The notes: generated by a model from the letters alone, not told the origin. A stretch of 5,370 nucleotides of DNA from Acidimicrobiaceae bacterium (GCA_003133075.1 PKZN01000050.1:1243-6612), one strand, 5' to 3'. Positions 1 to 5,370 are shown, numbered from the stretch's first letter. Program-made: numbers and translations.

Positions 1-1226
1 ATTGAGATCGCGGCCTCGTGACCGTGAGCGACGGCCCAGATGATGTTCTTCGGGCCCCAGGCGGCGTCACCGCCGAAGAAGACGCCCGGCACGCTCGAGA
101 CCATGGTCGTCTCGTCCACCACGGGCATGTCCCACTCGCCGAACGTCATCCCCAGGTCGCGCTCGATCCAGGGGAAGGTGTTCTCCTGTCCAATCGCCAG
201 AATCACGTCGTCACAGGGGATCACGACCGTGTTCACGGTCGTCGAACGCGCGGCCCCCTCGTCCCATTCGAGGACCTCGAACTCCATACCAACGAGACGA
301 CCCTCTTCGAGCACGAAGCGTGTGGGCGCGTGGTTGACGAGGATCTCGACTCCCTCTTCTTCCGCGTCGTCGAGCTCCCACGGCGACGCCTTGAAGAAAG
401 GCCGAGGTCGCCTCGCCATGACCTTGATGTCGCGGCCGCCGAGTCGGCGAGACGTTCGACAGCAGTCCATCGCGGTATTGCCAACGCCGATGATCAACAC
501 TCGTTCGCCGATCTCACTCACGTGCCCGAAGGCCACCGACTCGAGCCAGTCGATGCCGATGTAGATGTGGGTGTCGCCGACTTCGTCGTGTCGCCCGGGT
601 AGGTCGAGTTCCTTGCCCCGCGGCGCCCCGACGCCTACGAATACCGCGTCGAATCCCTCACTGAGGAGACCGCGAAGACTGGTCACGGGCGAGTTGTATC
701 GAATCTCGACGCCCATGTCCAAGATGACCTGGGTCTCGTCGGCGAGGACTTCTTCCGGCAAACGGAACGATGGGATGTTGGACCGCATGAGTCCGCCGGG
801 CTTGTCGTACTGCTCGAAGATTGTGACCTCGTAGCCAATGGGCATGAGGTCATTCGCGACGGTGAGCGACGCGGGTCCCGCCCCGATACAGGCGACGCGT
901 TTACCGTTCTTCTCTATCGGGATCTGCGGCAATCGGTCAGTGATGTCGCCTTTCAGGTCGGCGGCCACGCGCTTGAGTCGACAGATCGCGACGGGCGCGC
1001 CGTCTACTCGCTCGCGACGACAGGCCGGCTCGCACGGACGGTCGCAGGTCCGGCCGAGGATGCCCGGAAACACGTTGGACTCACGGTTCAACATGTAGGC
1101 GTCGTCGAAGCGACCCTGGGCAATCAGGCGGATGTAGCCCGGGACGTTGGTGTGGGCGGGACAAGCCCACTGACAGTCGACCACTTTATGGAAGTAGTCG
1201 GGACCTTGAGTGTCCGTCGGCTCCAC
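1..1226 (-). CDS. FAD/NAD(P)-dependent iron-sulfur oxidoreductase, GltD (glutamate synthase small subunit)-like, C-terminus cut by window edge
   Basis: The frame is open for 408 codons from a GTG at 1226 to the left edge; the tail is missing. Residues 18-82 form the cysteine-rich Fer4_20-type domain: C18QWAC22P followed by GRTC61DRPC65EPAC69 and C82. The FAD Rossmann motif GAGPAS is at 115-120, with the PGGLMR segment at 143-148. A second nucleotide-binding motif, GVGNTAMD at 247-254 followed by ARR at 271-273, fits NAD(P)H. The FAD-closing motif FFGGDAAWGPKN lies near 383-394. Members of this family pass electrons between NAD(P)H, FAD and Fe-S centres to a partner subunit or domain (glutamate synthase, NfnAB, dihydropyrimidine dehydrogenase). 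The partner is not in the window, so the substrate is unknown. Compared with E. coli GltD, the extra CxxC pair just before the first CxxxCP is absent from this start. The GTG start is chosen for its strong ribosome binding site. An upstream in-frame GTG (1253) or TTG (1262) would add a short segment containing one more cysteine, but neither has a visible ribosome site. The family call is firm; the specific enzyme is not. Confidence 0.9.
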   Translation of the reverse strand, partial: MEPTDTQGPDYFHKVVDCQWACPAHTNVPGYIRLIAQGRFDDAYMLNRESNVFPGILGRTCDRPCEPACRRERVDGAPVAICRLKRVAADLKGDITDRLPQIPIEKNGKRVACIGAGPASLTVANDLMPIGYEVTIFEQYDKPGGLMRSNIPSFRLPEEVLADETQVILDMGVEIRYNSPVTSLRGLLSEGFDAVFVGVGAPRGKELDLPGRHDEVGDTHIYIGIDWLESVAFGHVSEIGERVLIIGVGNTAMDCCRTSRRLGGRDIKVMARRPRPFFKASPWELDDAEEEGVEILVNHAPTRFVLEEGRLVGMEFEVLEWDEGAARSTTVNTVVIPCDDVILAIGQENTFPWIERDLGMTFGEWDMPVVDETTMVSSVPGVFFGGDAAWGPKNIIWAVAHGHEAAIS

Positions 1227-1232
1227 GCAGTA

Positions 1233-1241
1233 TCCCCCCTT
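1233..1241 (-). promoter_or_regulatory. Ribosome binding site that fixes the oxidoreductase start
   Basis: On the minus strand the run AAGGGGGGA resembles the AAGGAGG consensus and stands about 7-8 nt before GTG at 1226. It is the strongest Shine-Dalgarno sequence in the window and is the reason for preferring this GTG to the in-frame GTG 1253 and TTG 1262. It also shows that this gene uses a leadered mRNA, unlike the apparently leaderless genes further right. No convincing -35/-10 pair was found for it. A lone TATGGT at 1295-1300 (minus strand) is a weak -10 candidate. Confidence 0.6.
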
Positions 1242-1367
1242 AAGCAGGCCCACGGCAGCCAAACTACGAACGCGTGCATAGGTCCTTCGGTTTCACCATA
1301 CTTCGTCCACTCTCAGCCATTGGAGCACCAACGCCACCCGAAAGCGCCGGTCGTCGCGTGTTTCGTG

Positions 1368-1395
1368 TTGACGCGTGACGGGCGCCACCTAGGGT
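1368..1395 (+). promoter_or_regulatory. Sigma70-like promoter for the small ORF at 1447
   Basis: TTGACG (1368-1373) and TAGGGT (1390-1395) are separated by 16 nt, close to the TTGACA-17-TATAAT consensus. The expected transcription start is near 1402. This places a possible TTG start at 1396 upstream of the transcript, so translation more likely starts at ATG 1447, after a leader of roughly 45 nt. Position 1402 is itself an in-frame ATC codon, so leaderless initiation there, though unusual, cannot be excluded. The promoter lies in the gap between two divergently oriented genes and contains no coding sequence that I can support. Confidence 0.5.
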
Positions 1396-1446
1396 TTGTC
1401 CATCGGCACCTCAGGGCTTTCGAGCAGCGGAGAACTTCAGCGCATC

Positions 1447-1707
1447 ATGGACGCGGCGCGTGCGCCCGAGTGGAGTCTCACCATTGGTCAGCGCGGCCAG
1501 ATCATGGCGACGAGGGACTCGGGCCAGATTGGCCTGCCCTGGGTGGTGCTCGCTTCGCGCGCGGGCAAAGGTCTGCGGGTCTCGAAGTATCAGCCGGGTG
1601 ATGACCTCGACGTCGAGGGCGACGTCGTCGCCGAACTCAAGGGGAATCCTCGAGAGATGGGGCGCCAACTTCGCGACGTGCTCTGCGACATTGAACTGAG
1701 CGACTAG
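1447..1707 (+). CDS. Small acidic hypothetical protein (86 aa)
   Basis: I do not recognise this protein. From ATG 1447 it encodes 86 residues with no signal peptide, membrane segment or cysteine motif (one Cys, near the C-terminus). The central part has a short beta-rich look (LPWVVLASR, then GLRVSKYQPGDDLDV and GDVVAELKG), and the end looks helical (NPREMGRQLRDVLCDIEL). Coding is supported by third positions biased to G/C like the neighbouring genes, by a well-formed promoter about 50 nt upstream, and by a tidy end 16 nt before the converging stop of the LprI-like gene. The only Shine-Dalgarno candidate, GGAG at 1429-1432, is 14 nt from the ATG, which is long. The frame is open further upstream to TTG 1396, which would give 103 residues, but that codon precedes the predicted transcript start. 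The longer minus-strand frame through this region has a shadow-like composition and runs into the LprI-like gene, so I reject it. Confidence 0.55.
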   Translation: MDAARAPEWSLTIGQRGQIMATRDSGQIGLPWVVLASRAGKGLRVSKYQPGDDLDVEGDVVAELKGNPREMGRQLRDVLCDIELSD

Positions 1708-1723
1708 GACACCACGTCGCAGT

Positions 1724-2215
1724 TCACGGCCACGCGGGCGGGGATGAACTGCCTTGCTCTTCGAGTTCATAGTGACCGTGGAGATCGACGCTTCGTGACT
1801 CGTTGTCGAGCACTTCACAGTCCGCGAATTCAACCGGGGCGAGGGTCCCGCCCCCGTAGATCGAGGCGACACTCTGACAGTCGGCGTCGCGGTACTTGAA
1901 CCAGAGGTCCTCCGACGTCACGAAGGAGCGGCGCTGGGTGGCGCCGTCGAGCACTCTGAAGAGCAGCGCCACCTCGACGTTGATGCGATGATCGGTGGCG
2001 AGCAGTTGGCCTTCGGCGCAGCCCTCCAGGCCGACCGTCGTTTCGTGGTTGCACGGGAGAACTGTGAATTTCTCGCGTATCACTGGCGGCGAGAGTTTTC
2101 CTGTAGCGCCGGACGCGCTCGCCGCGAGCGCGGTAATCGTCAGTGCGAGCACGAGGCTAAACCCGAGGGCTCTTCGAGCACTCGAGGGCGCCCGAGTCGC
2201 TAGAACCAGTGCCAC
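1724..2215 (-). CDS. Secreted protein with LprI/DUF1311-like domain
   Basis: From GTG 2215 the product is 163 residues. It starts with a classical Sec signal peptide: a basic n-region (R8, R14, R15), a hydrophobic core at about 17-32, and small residues around 31-37 suitable for signal peptidase I. No lipobox cysteine follows, so it is probably soluble and secreted rather than a lipoprotein. The mature part carries the DUF1311/LprI N-terminal pattern: C55, C66, then W105-x-x-YRDADC113, YGGG at 120-123, ADC133, R141 and L145. The four cysteines suggest two disulfides. In Mycobacterium tuberculosis, LprI is a lysozyme inhibitor; many other DUF1311 proteins have no known role, so inhibition is only a possibility here. 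The gene overlaps the 3' end of lepB by 16 nt, which suggests cotranscription and translational coupling; no clear Shine-Dalgarno is visible. A longer frame from 2296 adds residues antisense-like to LepB and spoils the signal peptide. A start at GTG 2152 would remove the basic n-region. The C-terminus is a short S/P-rich tail. Confidence 0.75.
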   Translation of the reverse strand: MALVLATRAPSSARRALGFSLVLALTITALAASASGATGKLSPPVIREKFTVLPCNHETTVGLEGCAEGQLLATDHRINVEVALLFRVLDGATQRRSFVTSEDLWFKYRDADCQSVASIYGGGTLAPVEFADCEVLDNESRSVDLHGHYELEEQGSSSPPAWP

Positions 2216-2793
2216 TGCGAGAGCGGCCAGATCTTTACGAAGGCCTTGCCGATGATGTCCGAACGTGGCACGGTGCCCCAGGTCCGCGAGTCGCACGAAT
2301 CAGCGTGGTTGTCGCCCATCATGAAGTACTGACCAGCGGGCACGGTGAAGTTATGGATTGCGCCGTCGGCGCCCAAGGCGGGGAAGTGCGACCACTTCTG
2401 CTGCAACTTCACCCCGTTGATGTAGATCGTGTTGCCCTTCGTACTCAACACGTCGCCGGGCACACCGATGACACGCTTGACGAGGTCGGCTATGTCGTCA
2501 CCACAGTCCTTCGCCACCGCGGGCGGCGCTTTGAAGACGACGATGTCGCCCACGTTGATGGTGCCGAAGTCGACGCTCAGTTTGTTAACCAGGATTCGAT
2601 TGCCGATGTCGAGCGTCGGGCGCATCGAACCCGAGGGTATGGAGTACTCCTGGACGACGTAGGTGCGCACGAGGAACGAGACCACGACCGCAGCGATCAA
2701 GACAATCAGCCACTCGAGGAACCCTCGTCGCTTCGACTTCGTGGGTGGTACGACCGGCACCTCTTCGGTCGGCTCCTTCAGGTCAAAGGTCAC
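2200..2793 (-). CDS. lepB: Signal peptidase I (S26 family)
   Basis: LepB cleaves signal peptides from Sec- and Tat-exported proteins at the outer face of the cytoplasmic membrane. The 197-residue product has a charged, proline-rich cytoplasmic N-terminus (1-23), one membrane segment at about 25-47, then the catalytic domain. Box B is SIPSGSMRPTL (51-61), with nucleophile Ser56. Box C/D is LVKRVIGVPGD (104-114), with general base Lys106. Box E is GDNHADSCDSR (160-170 region). All catalytic residues are present and the length is normal for a Gram-positive or actinobacterial enzyme with a single membrane anchor. Cys97 and Cys167 both lie in the extracytoplasmic domain and might pair; this is inference. 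Translation starts at GTG 2793, supported by an upstream AGGG and by a possible leaderless -10 box. The stop codon lies inside the next gene, which encodes a secreted protein and hence a likely LepB substrate. The upstream MFS gene ends 60 nt before the start. Confidence 0.97.
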   Translation of the reverse strand: MTFDLKEPTEEVPVVPPTKSKRRGFLEWLIVLIAAVVVSFLVRTYVVQEYSIPSGSMRPTLDIGNRILVNKLSVDFGTINVGDIVVFKAPPAVAKDCGDDIADLVKRVIGVPGDVLSTKGNTIYINGVKLQQKWSHFPALGADGAIHNFTVPAGQYFMMGDNHADSCDSRTWGTVPRSDIIGKAFVKIWPLSQWHWF

Positions 2794-2799
2794 TCCGCA

Positions 2800-2805
2800 A
2801 CCCTA
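2800..2805 (-). promoter_or_regulatory. Candidate -10 box (leaderless) overlapping an AGGG ribosome site for lepB
   Basis: On the minus strand TAGGGT is followed by exactly 6 nt (TGCGGA) and then the GTG start of lepB, the geometry expected for leaderless transcription in actinobacteria. The same bases contain AGGG, 7 nt before the GTG, so they could instead be a Shine-Dalgarno on read-through mRNA from the MFS gene. No good -35 lies 16-18 nt upstream, which weakens the promoter reading. The two interpretations cannot be separated from sequence alone. Confidence 0.35.
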
Positions 2806-2853
2806 GAGCGCGAGGTCGTGGCGGCGCGTTCGGGTGGCGCGAAGCGTGCCTGA

Positions 2854-4389
2854 TCAGGCGGAGGGCCGAGGGTCGCGGGGCGACGTCGAATCAAGGACGT
2901 CGAGGGCGATCTCTCCGTCGAGCATCTCCTCGACGCCGTGGGCCGCTTCGATGGCGAGCTCGTTGTGAGCGGGTGACGCGGCGAGAGGGCGAGGACGTCC
3001 GAGCCGGCTCGCGACGAGGCCGGCGAGTACCGTCGTCGAACCGATGTACCACCAGAGGTGATCGAAGTTGTGCAGGGCCTGTGCGGTGCTCGTCGGGGTG
3101 CCGAGGATCACGACGAGGATCGCGACACCGAGGGCGCCGCCCACCTGGCGCGCGGTCTGGTTGACGGCGCTGCCGACTGAGTACCGCGCGGCTTCGAGGC
3201 TCGAGACCGCGGCGGCGCTGACGACCGGAAACGTCAAAGCGACCCCGAGTCCGACGATCAACGTGCCCGGTAGCCAGACACTCGGATAGTCCGGCGTCGT
3301 GGTGACGCGCCACAGGTACCAGGCGATCCCGAGTGTGAAGATACCCAACCCACTCATAATCACGTTGCGAAACCCAACCCGCACCGCTAACTTGCCGGCG
3401 CTGCCCGACACCAGGGCCACGACTAATGGACCCGGGGTCACCGAGAGACCAGCGTCGAGGATGGAGTAGTGCCAGACGCTCGTCAAGAACAAGATATTCC
3501 CGAGCAGCATCGCGAAAAAGCCCATCGAGTAGAGCAGCATCGTCGTATTGGCCACTGAGAATGTCCTCGCGCGAAAGAGCGTCAGGTCGAGTACCGGCTC
3601 CTCGTGGTGCACCGAGCGAAGTAAAAAGCTCGCGAACAAGATGACTGCCGCGACGAAACCGCCGATGATCCGTGCGTTGGACCAGCCCCAGCTCGGCCCC
3701 TCGGAGATTGCCAGCACCAGTAGTGCCAACGCCGCGCTGAGGAGGATCACGCCTGGGAAGTCGGGACTGGTTGACGATCCGGTGCCGGAGGACTTCGCGA
3801 GGACGCGACGTCCGACGAGCCAGGCGATCAGCCCGACTGGCAAGTTGACGTAGAAGGCGGCGCGCCAACTAAAGGCGGTGATGAGGACCGCCCCGAGCGA
3901 GGGGCCCGTCGCGACCGCCAGTGCGCCAATGCCGCCCCAGAGGGAGACGATCTGCGAACGCTTCTCCTTCGGGTACGCGCCGAGCAGTAGACCGAGCGAC
4001 GACGGGAGCACCGCGGCGGCACCGACACCTTGTACGACGCGACCCATGATCAAGGTCGCGACGGAGGGTGCGACGCCGCAGAGTAACGAACCCACACAGA
4101 ACAGTCCGAGCCCGAAGAAGAACACCCGTCGGCTCCCGAGACGATCGGCCGTACGGCCCGCGACAACGAGCAAGGAACCAAAGACAATCGAGTAGCCCGT
4201 GATGACCCACGACAGGCTCGCGCGAGTGTCGTGGGAGAAGGCGCGCTCGAGGGCCGGGAACGCGACGTTAACGATCGAGAGATCGAGTGACGCCATGAAC
4301 GCACCGAGTGCGGTGACGATGAAGATCGCCCGTCGGCGCCGAGCGGTGACCTCGGCGGCGTCTAAGTCCGTAGCAGTCAGTTCTGTCAT
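2854..4389 (-). CDS. MFS drug/H+ antiporter-type exporter, DHA2 (EmrB/QacA) family, 14 TM
   Basis: The 511-residue product is a cytoplasmic-membrane transporter expected to export small toxic compounds in exchange for protons; the substrate cannot be told. The N-terminal motif SLDLSIVNVAFP (34-45) is the usual DHA2 TM1 signature. Motif A is GRTADRLGSRR (78-88). Motif B is GRVVQGVGAAAVLPSSL (116-132). Motif C is GALAVATGPSLGAVL (155-169), followed by SWRAAFYVNLPVG (174-186). The C-half signature GSAVNQTARQVGGALGVA lies at 406-423. Hydrophobic segments at about 21-41, 59-77, 87-106, 109-131, 145-170, 174-193, 210-229, 241-258, 280-303, 312-332, 341-360, 370-392, 412-430 and 445-463 give 14 membrane spans. 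A hydrophilic cytoplasmic tail of about 48 residues follows. The ATG at 4389 is preferred to a frame extension up to 4464 because the extension would cross the promoter and the start of the divergent HxlR gene. The ATG also sits 7 nt after a -10 box with no Shine-Dalgarno, suggesting a leaderless mRNA. Regulation by the divergent HxlR protein is likely. Confidence 0.93.
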   Translation of the reverse strand: MTELTATDLDAAEVTARRRRAIFIVTALGAFMASLDLSIVNVAFPALERAFSHDTRASLSWVITGYSIVFGSLLVVAGRTADRLGSRRVFFFGLGLFCVGSLLCGVAPSVATLIMGRVVQGVGAAAVLPSSLGLLLGAYPKEKRSQIVSLWGGIGALAVATGPSLGAVLITAFSWRAAFYVNLPVGLIAWLVGRRVLAKSSGTGSSTSPDFPGVILLSAALALLVLAISEGPSWGWSNARIIGGFVAAVILFASFLLRSVHHEEPVLDLTLFRARTFSVANTTMLLYSMGFFAMLLGNILFLTSVWHYSILDAGLSVTPGPLVVALVSGSAGKLAVRVGFRNVIMSGLGIFTLGIAWYLWRVTTTPDYPSVWLPGTLIVGLGVALTFPVVSAAAVSSLEAARYSVGSAVNQTARQVGGALGVAILVVILGTPTSTAQALHNFDHLWWYIGSTTVLAGLVASRLGRPRPLAASPAHNELAIEAAHGVEEMLDGEIALDVLDSTSPRDPRPSA

Positions 4390-4396
4390 GAAACTT

Positions 4397-4425
4397 AGAG
4401 TACATGGTTGCGTAGCATGATGCAA
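4397..4425 (-). promoter_or_regulatory. Promoter of the MFS exporter gene (leaderless)
   Basis: On the minus strand TTGCAT (4420-4425) and TACTCT (4397-4402) are separated by exactly 17 nt, and the -10 is followed by 7 nt (AAGTTTC) before ATG 4389. The transcript should therefore begin at or one base before the start codon. No Shine-Dalgarno is present, which agrees with leaderless translation. Confidence 0.6.
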
Positions 4426-4426
4426 C
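4407..4426. promoter_or_regulatory. Candidate HxlR operator: inverted repeat spanning both divergent -35 boxes
   Basis: GTTGC (4407-4411) and GCAAC (4422-4426) form an inverted repeat with a 10-nt spacer. Inside it is a near-perfect 15-nt palindrome centred on 4419 (GTAGCAT-G-ATGCAAC, 6 of 7 arm positions paired; core GCAT-G-ATGC perfect). HxlR proteins bind as dimers to such repeats near their own and adjacent genes. The site covers both -35 elements, so occupancy should block both promoters. Part of the symmetry comes simply from two opposed TTGC -35 boxes, so assignment as an operator is inference. Confidence 0.45.
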
Positions 4427-4436
4427 TGACTAGGCT
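4408..4436 (+). promoter_or_regulatory. Promoter of the HxlR regulator gene (leaderless)
   Basis: TTGCGT (4408-4413) and TAGGCT (4431-4436) are separated by exactly 17 nt, and CGTTCC (6 nt) then leads into ATG 4443. The spacing predicts transcription starting at the A of the start codon. There is no Shine-Dalgarno. The geometry mirrors that of the divergent MFS promoter, with which the spacer is shared. Confidence 0.6.
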
Positions 4437-4442
4437 CGTTCC

Positions 4443-4913
4443 ATGGAACGAAAGAGTTTTTCAACCATGGACTGTTCCGTGGCCCAGTGCCTCGAGGTCA
4501 TTGGTGAGTGGTGGAGCATGCTCGTCGTGCGCGACACCTTCATGGGGGTGACCCGCTTCGAGGACTTCCAACGACGTCTCGGGATCTCTCGCAATATTCT
4601 CCACGACCGACTGACCTCGCTCATCGAGGCCGGCGTGCTGGTTCGCGTCGCCTACAGCGAACACCCGCTTCGCTACGACTACAAGTTGACCAAAAAAGGC
4701 CGCGACCTCTGGCCGGTGTTGACGGCCATGCGCCAATGGGGCGACGCGTACGCGGCGCCGTCTGGCCCGCCGATTGAACTCGTCCACCAGGGCTGCGGCG
4801 AAGTGACGCACGCCGAACTGACCTGTGCGTGGTGCGGCGAACGACTGACCTATAAGAACGTGAAGGCCGTCCCCGGACCCGGACGCGACGGGCGGATGTT
4901 GCTCACGTCGTAG
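4443..4913 (+). CDS. HxlR-family winged-helix transcriptional regulator with C-terminal Cys/His tail
   Basis: The 156-residue product has the HxlR (MarR-like DUF24) winged helix at about 11-105. It opens with C11SVAQCLEVIGEWW, followed by the recognition region RFEDFQRRLGISRNILHDRL (38-57) and the wing SEHPLRYDYKLTKKGRDL (72-89). The expected role is a dimeric DNA-binding repressor or activator of the adjacent exporter gene. Cys11 occupies the conserved N-terminal position that acts as a thiol or electrophile sensor in relatives such as HypR and YodB, so redox or electrophile sensing is possible here; Cys16 is also close. Beyond the usual domain, residues 115-131 contain H-x2-C118 and C128-x2-C131, a zinc-ribbon-like arrangement seen in a subgroup of actinobacterial HxlR proteins. 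Whether it binds metal is unknown. The start at ATG 4443 fits the leaderless promoter; an internal ATG at 4467 would leave the Cys11 region nearly intact but lacks support. The last 11 nt overlap the 3' end of the converging DUF1003 gene. Confidence 0.92.
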   Translation: MERKSFSTMDCSVAQCLEVIGEWWSMLVVRDTFMGVTRFEDFQRRLGISRNILHDRLTSLIEAGVLVRVAYSEHPLRYDYKLTKKGRDLWPVLTAMRQWGDAYAAPSGPPIELVHQGCGEVTHAELTCAWCGERLTYKNVKAVPGPGRDGRMLLTS

Positions 4914-5370
4914 TTTCCTCGTTCGTCGCGCTCGGCGGGGGTGAGGTACTGGGCGGGAAGTGACCCTCGTCGGCGCCGACAACCTTGCCAATGTTCGAGA
5001 CGTGAAGGTGTATCTCTTCCAAAAGATCCGTAGCGCTCTTCACGGCTTCGGTCAACGCCGTGTTCTCTTGAATCAACTTCTTGATGTCGTCGGTGTTCGT
5101 CGAGGTGTGTAGCGCCACTTCAGAAGAGATCGCGTCGGATCGCTTGGCGGCAATCAACAGGGCGGCCGCCTGGACGCCGGCCATCATCGAGAGGAAGAGG
5201 TTCAACAAGATGTAGGGGTAGGGGTCGAAGGCCTTGTGGTGCAAGACGTGCTCGAACAAGACGGTGTTGACGAGCGCCCACGCGATCATCACGGCGAAGA
5301 AGCCGAAGACGAAGCCCCACGAACCCATCATGTTGCGCATGCGGTCGGCCGCCCGCTCGCCTCGCGTGAG
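4903..5370 (-). CDS. DUF1003 family membrane protein, N-terminus cut by window edge
   Basis: The frame is open from the right edge and yields 155 residues to TGA at 4903. The residues before the first ATG (5340), GERAADRMRNMMGSWGF, match the usual DUF1003 entry region, so the true start is outside the window and the ATG at 5340 is internal. Visible signatures are GSW (16-18 of the visible part), a first membrane segment at about 19-39 containing W31 and N35, the family hallmark FDPYPYILLNLFLS (48-61), and a second membrane segment at about 52-75. A helical, probably coiled-coil cytoplasmic stretch follows (about 94-124), then an S/P/T-rich disordered tail. DUF1003 proteins have no established biochemical role, so no function is assigned. 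The gene converges on the HxlR gene, and the two stop codons overlap in an 11-nt shared stretch with no room for a separate terminator. Confidence 0.88.
   Translation of the reverse strand, partial: LTRGERAADRMRNMMGSWGFVFGFFAVMIAWALVNTVLFEHVLHHKAFDPYPYILLNLFLSMMAGVQAAALLIAAKRSDAISSEVALHTSTNTDDIKKLIQENTALTEAVKSATDLLEEIHLHVSNIGKVVGADEGHFPPSTSPPPSATNEETTT

Noticed and set aside
1264..1320. 18-codon minus-strand reading frame upstream of the oxidoreductase gene, a possible leader peptide
   Set aside because: It has no ribosome site, no run of regulatory codons, and no attenuator-like hairpin between it and the gene.
1605..1618. Perfect 14-nt palindrome CCTCGACGTCGAGG inside the small ORF
   Set aside because: It is made of common GC-rich Asp/Val/Glu codons, and its chance expectation in 5.4 kb is not negligible. 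Nothing around it suggests a binding site.
1411..1872. Minus-strand open frame of 153 codons antisense to the small ORF
   Set aside because: It overlaps the LprI-like gene in another frame, has an Arg/Ser/Pro-rich shadow composition, and lacks a recognisable domain or ribosome site.
1724..2296. Longer start (2296) for the LprI-like gene
   Set aside because: It would overlap lepB by 97 nt, and the added N-terminus (rich in H, R and G) destroys the signal peptide that begins at 2215.
2848..2859. Perfect 12-nt palindrome GCCTGATCAGGC covering the MFS stop codon
   Set aside because: A 12-nt palindrome is expected about once in a window of this size. As a hairpin it gives only a 4-bp stem and has no U-tract, so it is not supported as a terminator or site.
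2891..3868. Long minus-strand frame of 325 codons inside the MFS gene
   Set aside because: The Arg-rich translation is typical of the off-frame reading of a GC-rich gene. The MFS frame carries all the family motifs.
4390..4464. N-terminal extension of the MFS protein to a start at 4464
   Set aside because: The added 25 residues would be read through both divergent promoters and into the HxlR coding start. The ATG at 4389 has fitting leaderless promoter geometry.

Overview
The window is a GC-rich bacterial chromosomal segment with six confidently coding genes and one small unrecognised gene. The organism is probably an actinobacterium, possibly of the Acidimicrobiia type. This is an inference from GC-rich codon use, several TANNNT -10 boxes placed 6-7 nt before start codons (leaderless transcription), an HxlR regulator with a Cys/His tail, and the style of the LepB and DUF1003 proteins. 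No rRNA, tRNA, CRISPR array, insertion sequence or phage gene is visible.

Layout. (1) 1-1226, minus: the N-terminal 408 residues of an FAD- and NAD(P)-binding, iron-sulfur oxidoreductase of the GltD/dihydropyrimidine dehydrogenase N-terminal type; its C-terminus lies beyond the left edge. (2) 1227-1446: a divergent intergenic gap with a good sigma70-like promoter pointing right. (3) 1447-1707, plus: a small acidic protein that I do not recognise. (4) 1724-2793, minus: signal peptidase I (lepB), overlapped by 16 nt at its 3' end by a gene for a secreted protein with an LprI/DUF1311-type four-cysteine domain. (5) 2854-4389, minus: a 14-TM DHA2-type MFS exporter. (6) 4443-4913, plus: a divergently transcribed HxlR-family regulator. 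(7) 4903-5370, minus: a DUF1003 membrane protein, 5'-truncated by the right edge and overlapping the HxlR gene tail-to-tail by 11 nt.

How the parts fit. The most coherent module is the HxlR/MFS pair. In the 53 bp between their start codons, two divergent promoters have their -35 boxes in the centre, inside an inverted repeat, and both look leaderless. One bound HxlR dimer could therefore control the regulator and the exporter together. The lepB/LprI-like pair looks like a translationally coupled export-and-envelope unit. The flanking oxidoreductase and DUF1003 genes look like unrelated housekeeping or hypothetical genes. Nothing in the window requires a new class of biological system. The points most worth checking are the compact divergent control region, the metal-site-like tail of the HxlR protein, the secreted LprI-like gene overlapping lepB, and the unrecognised small protein.
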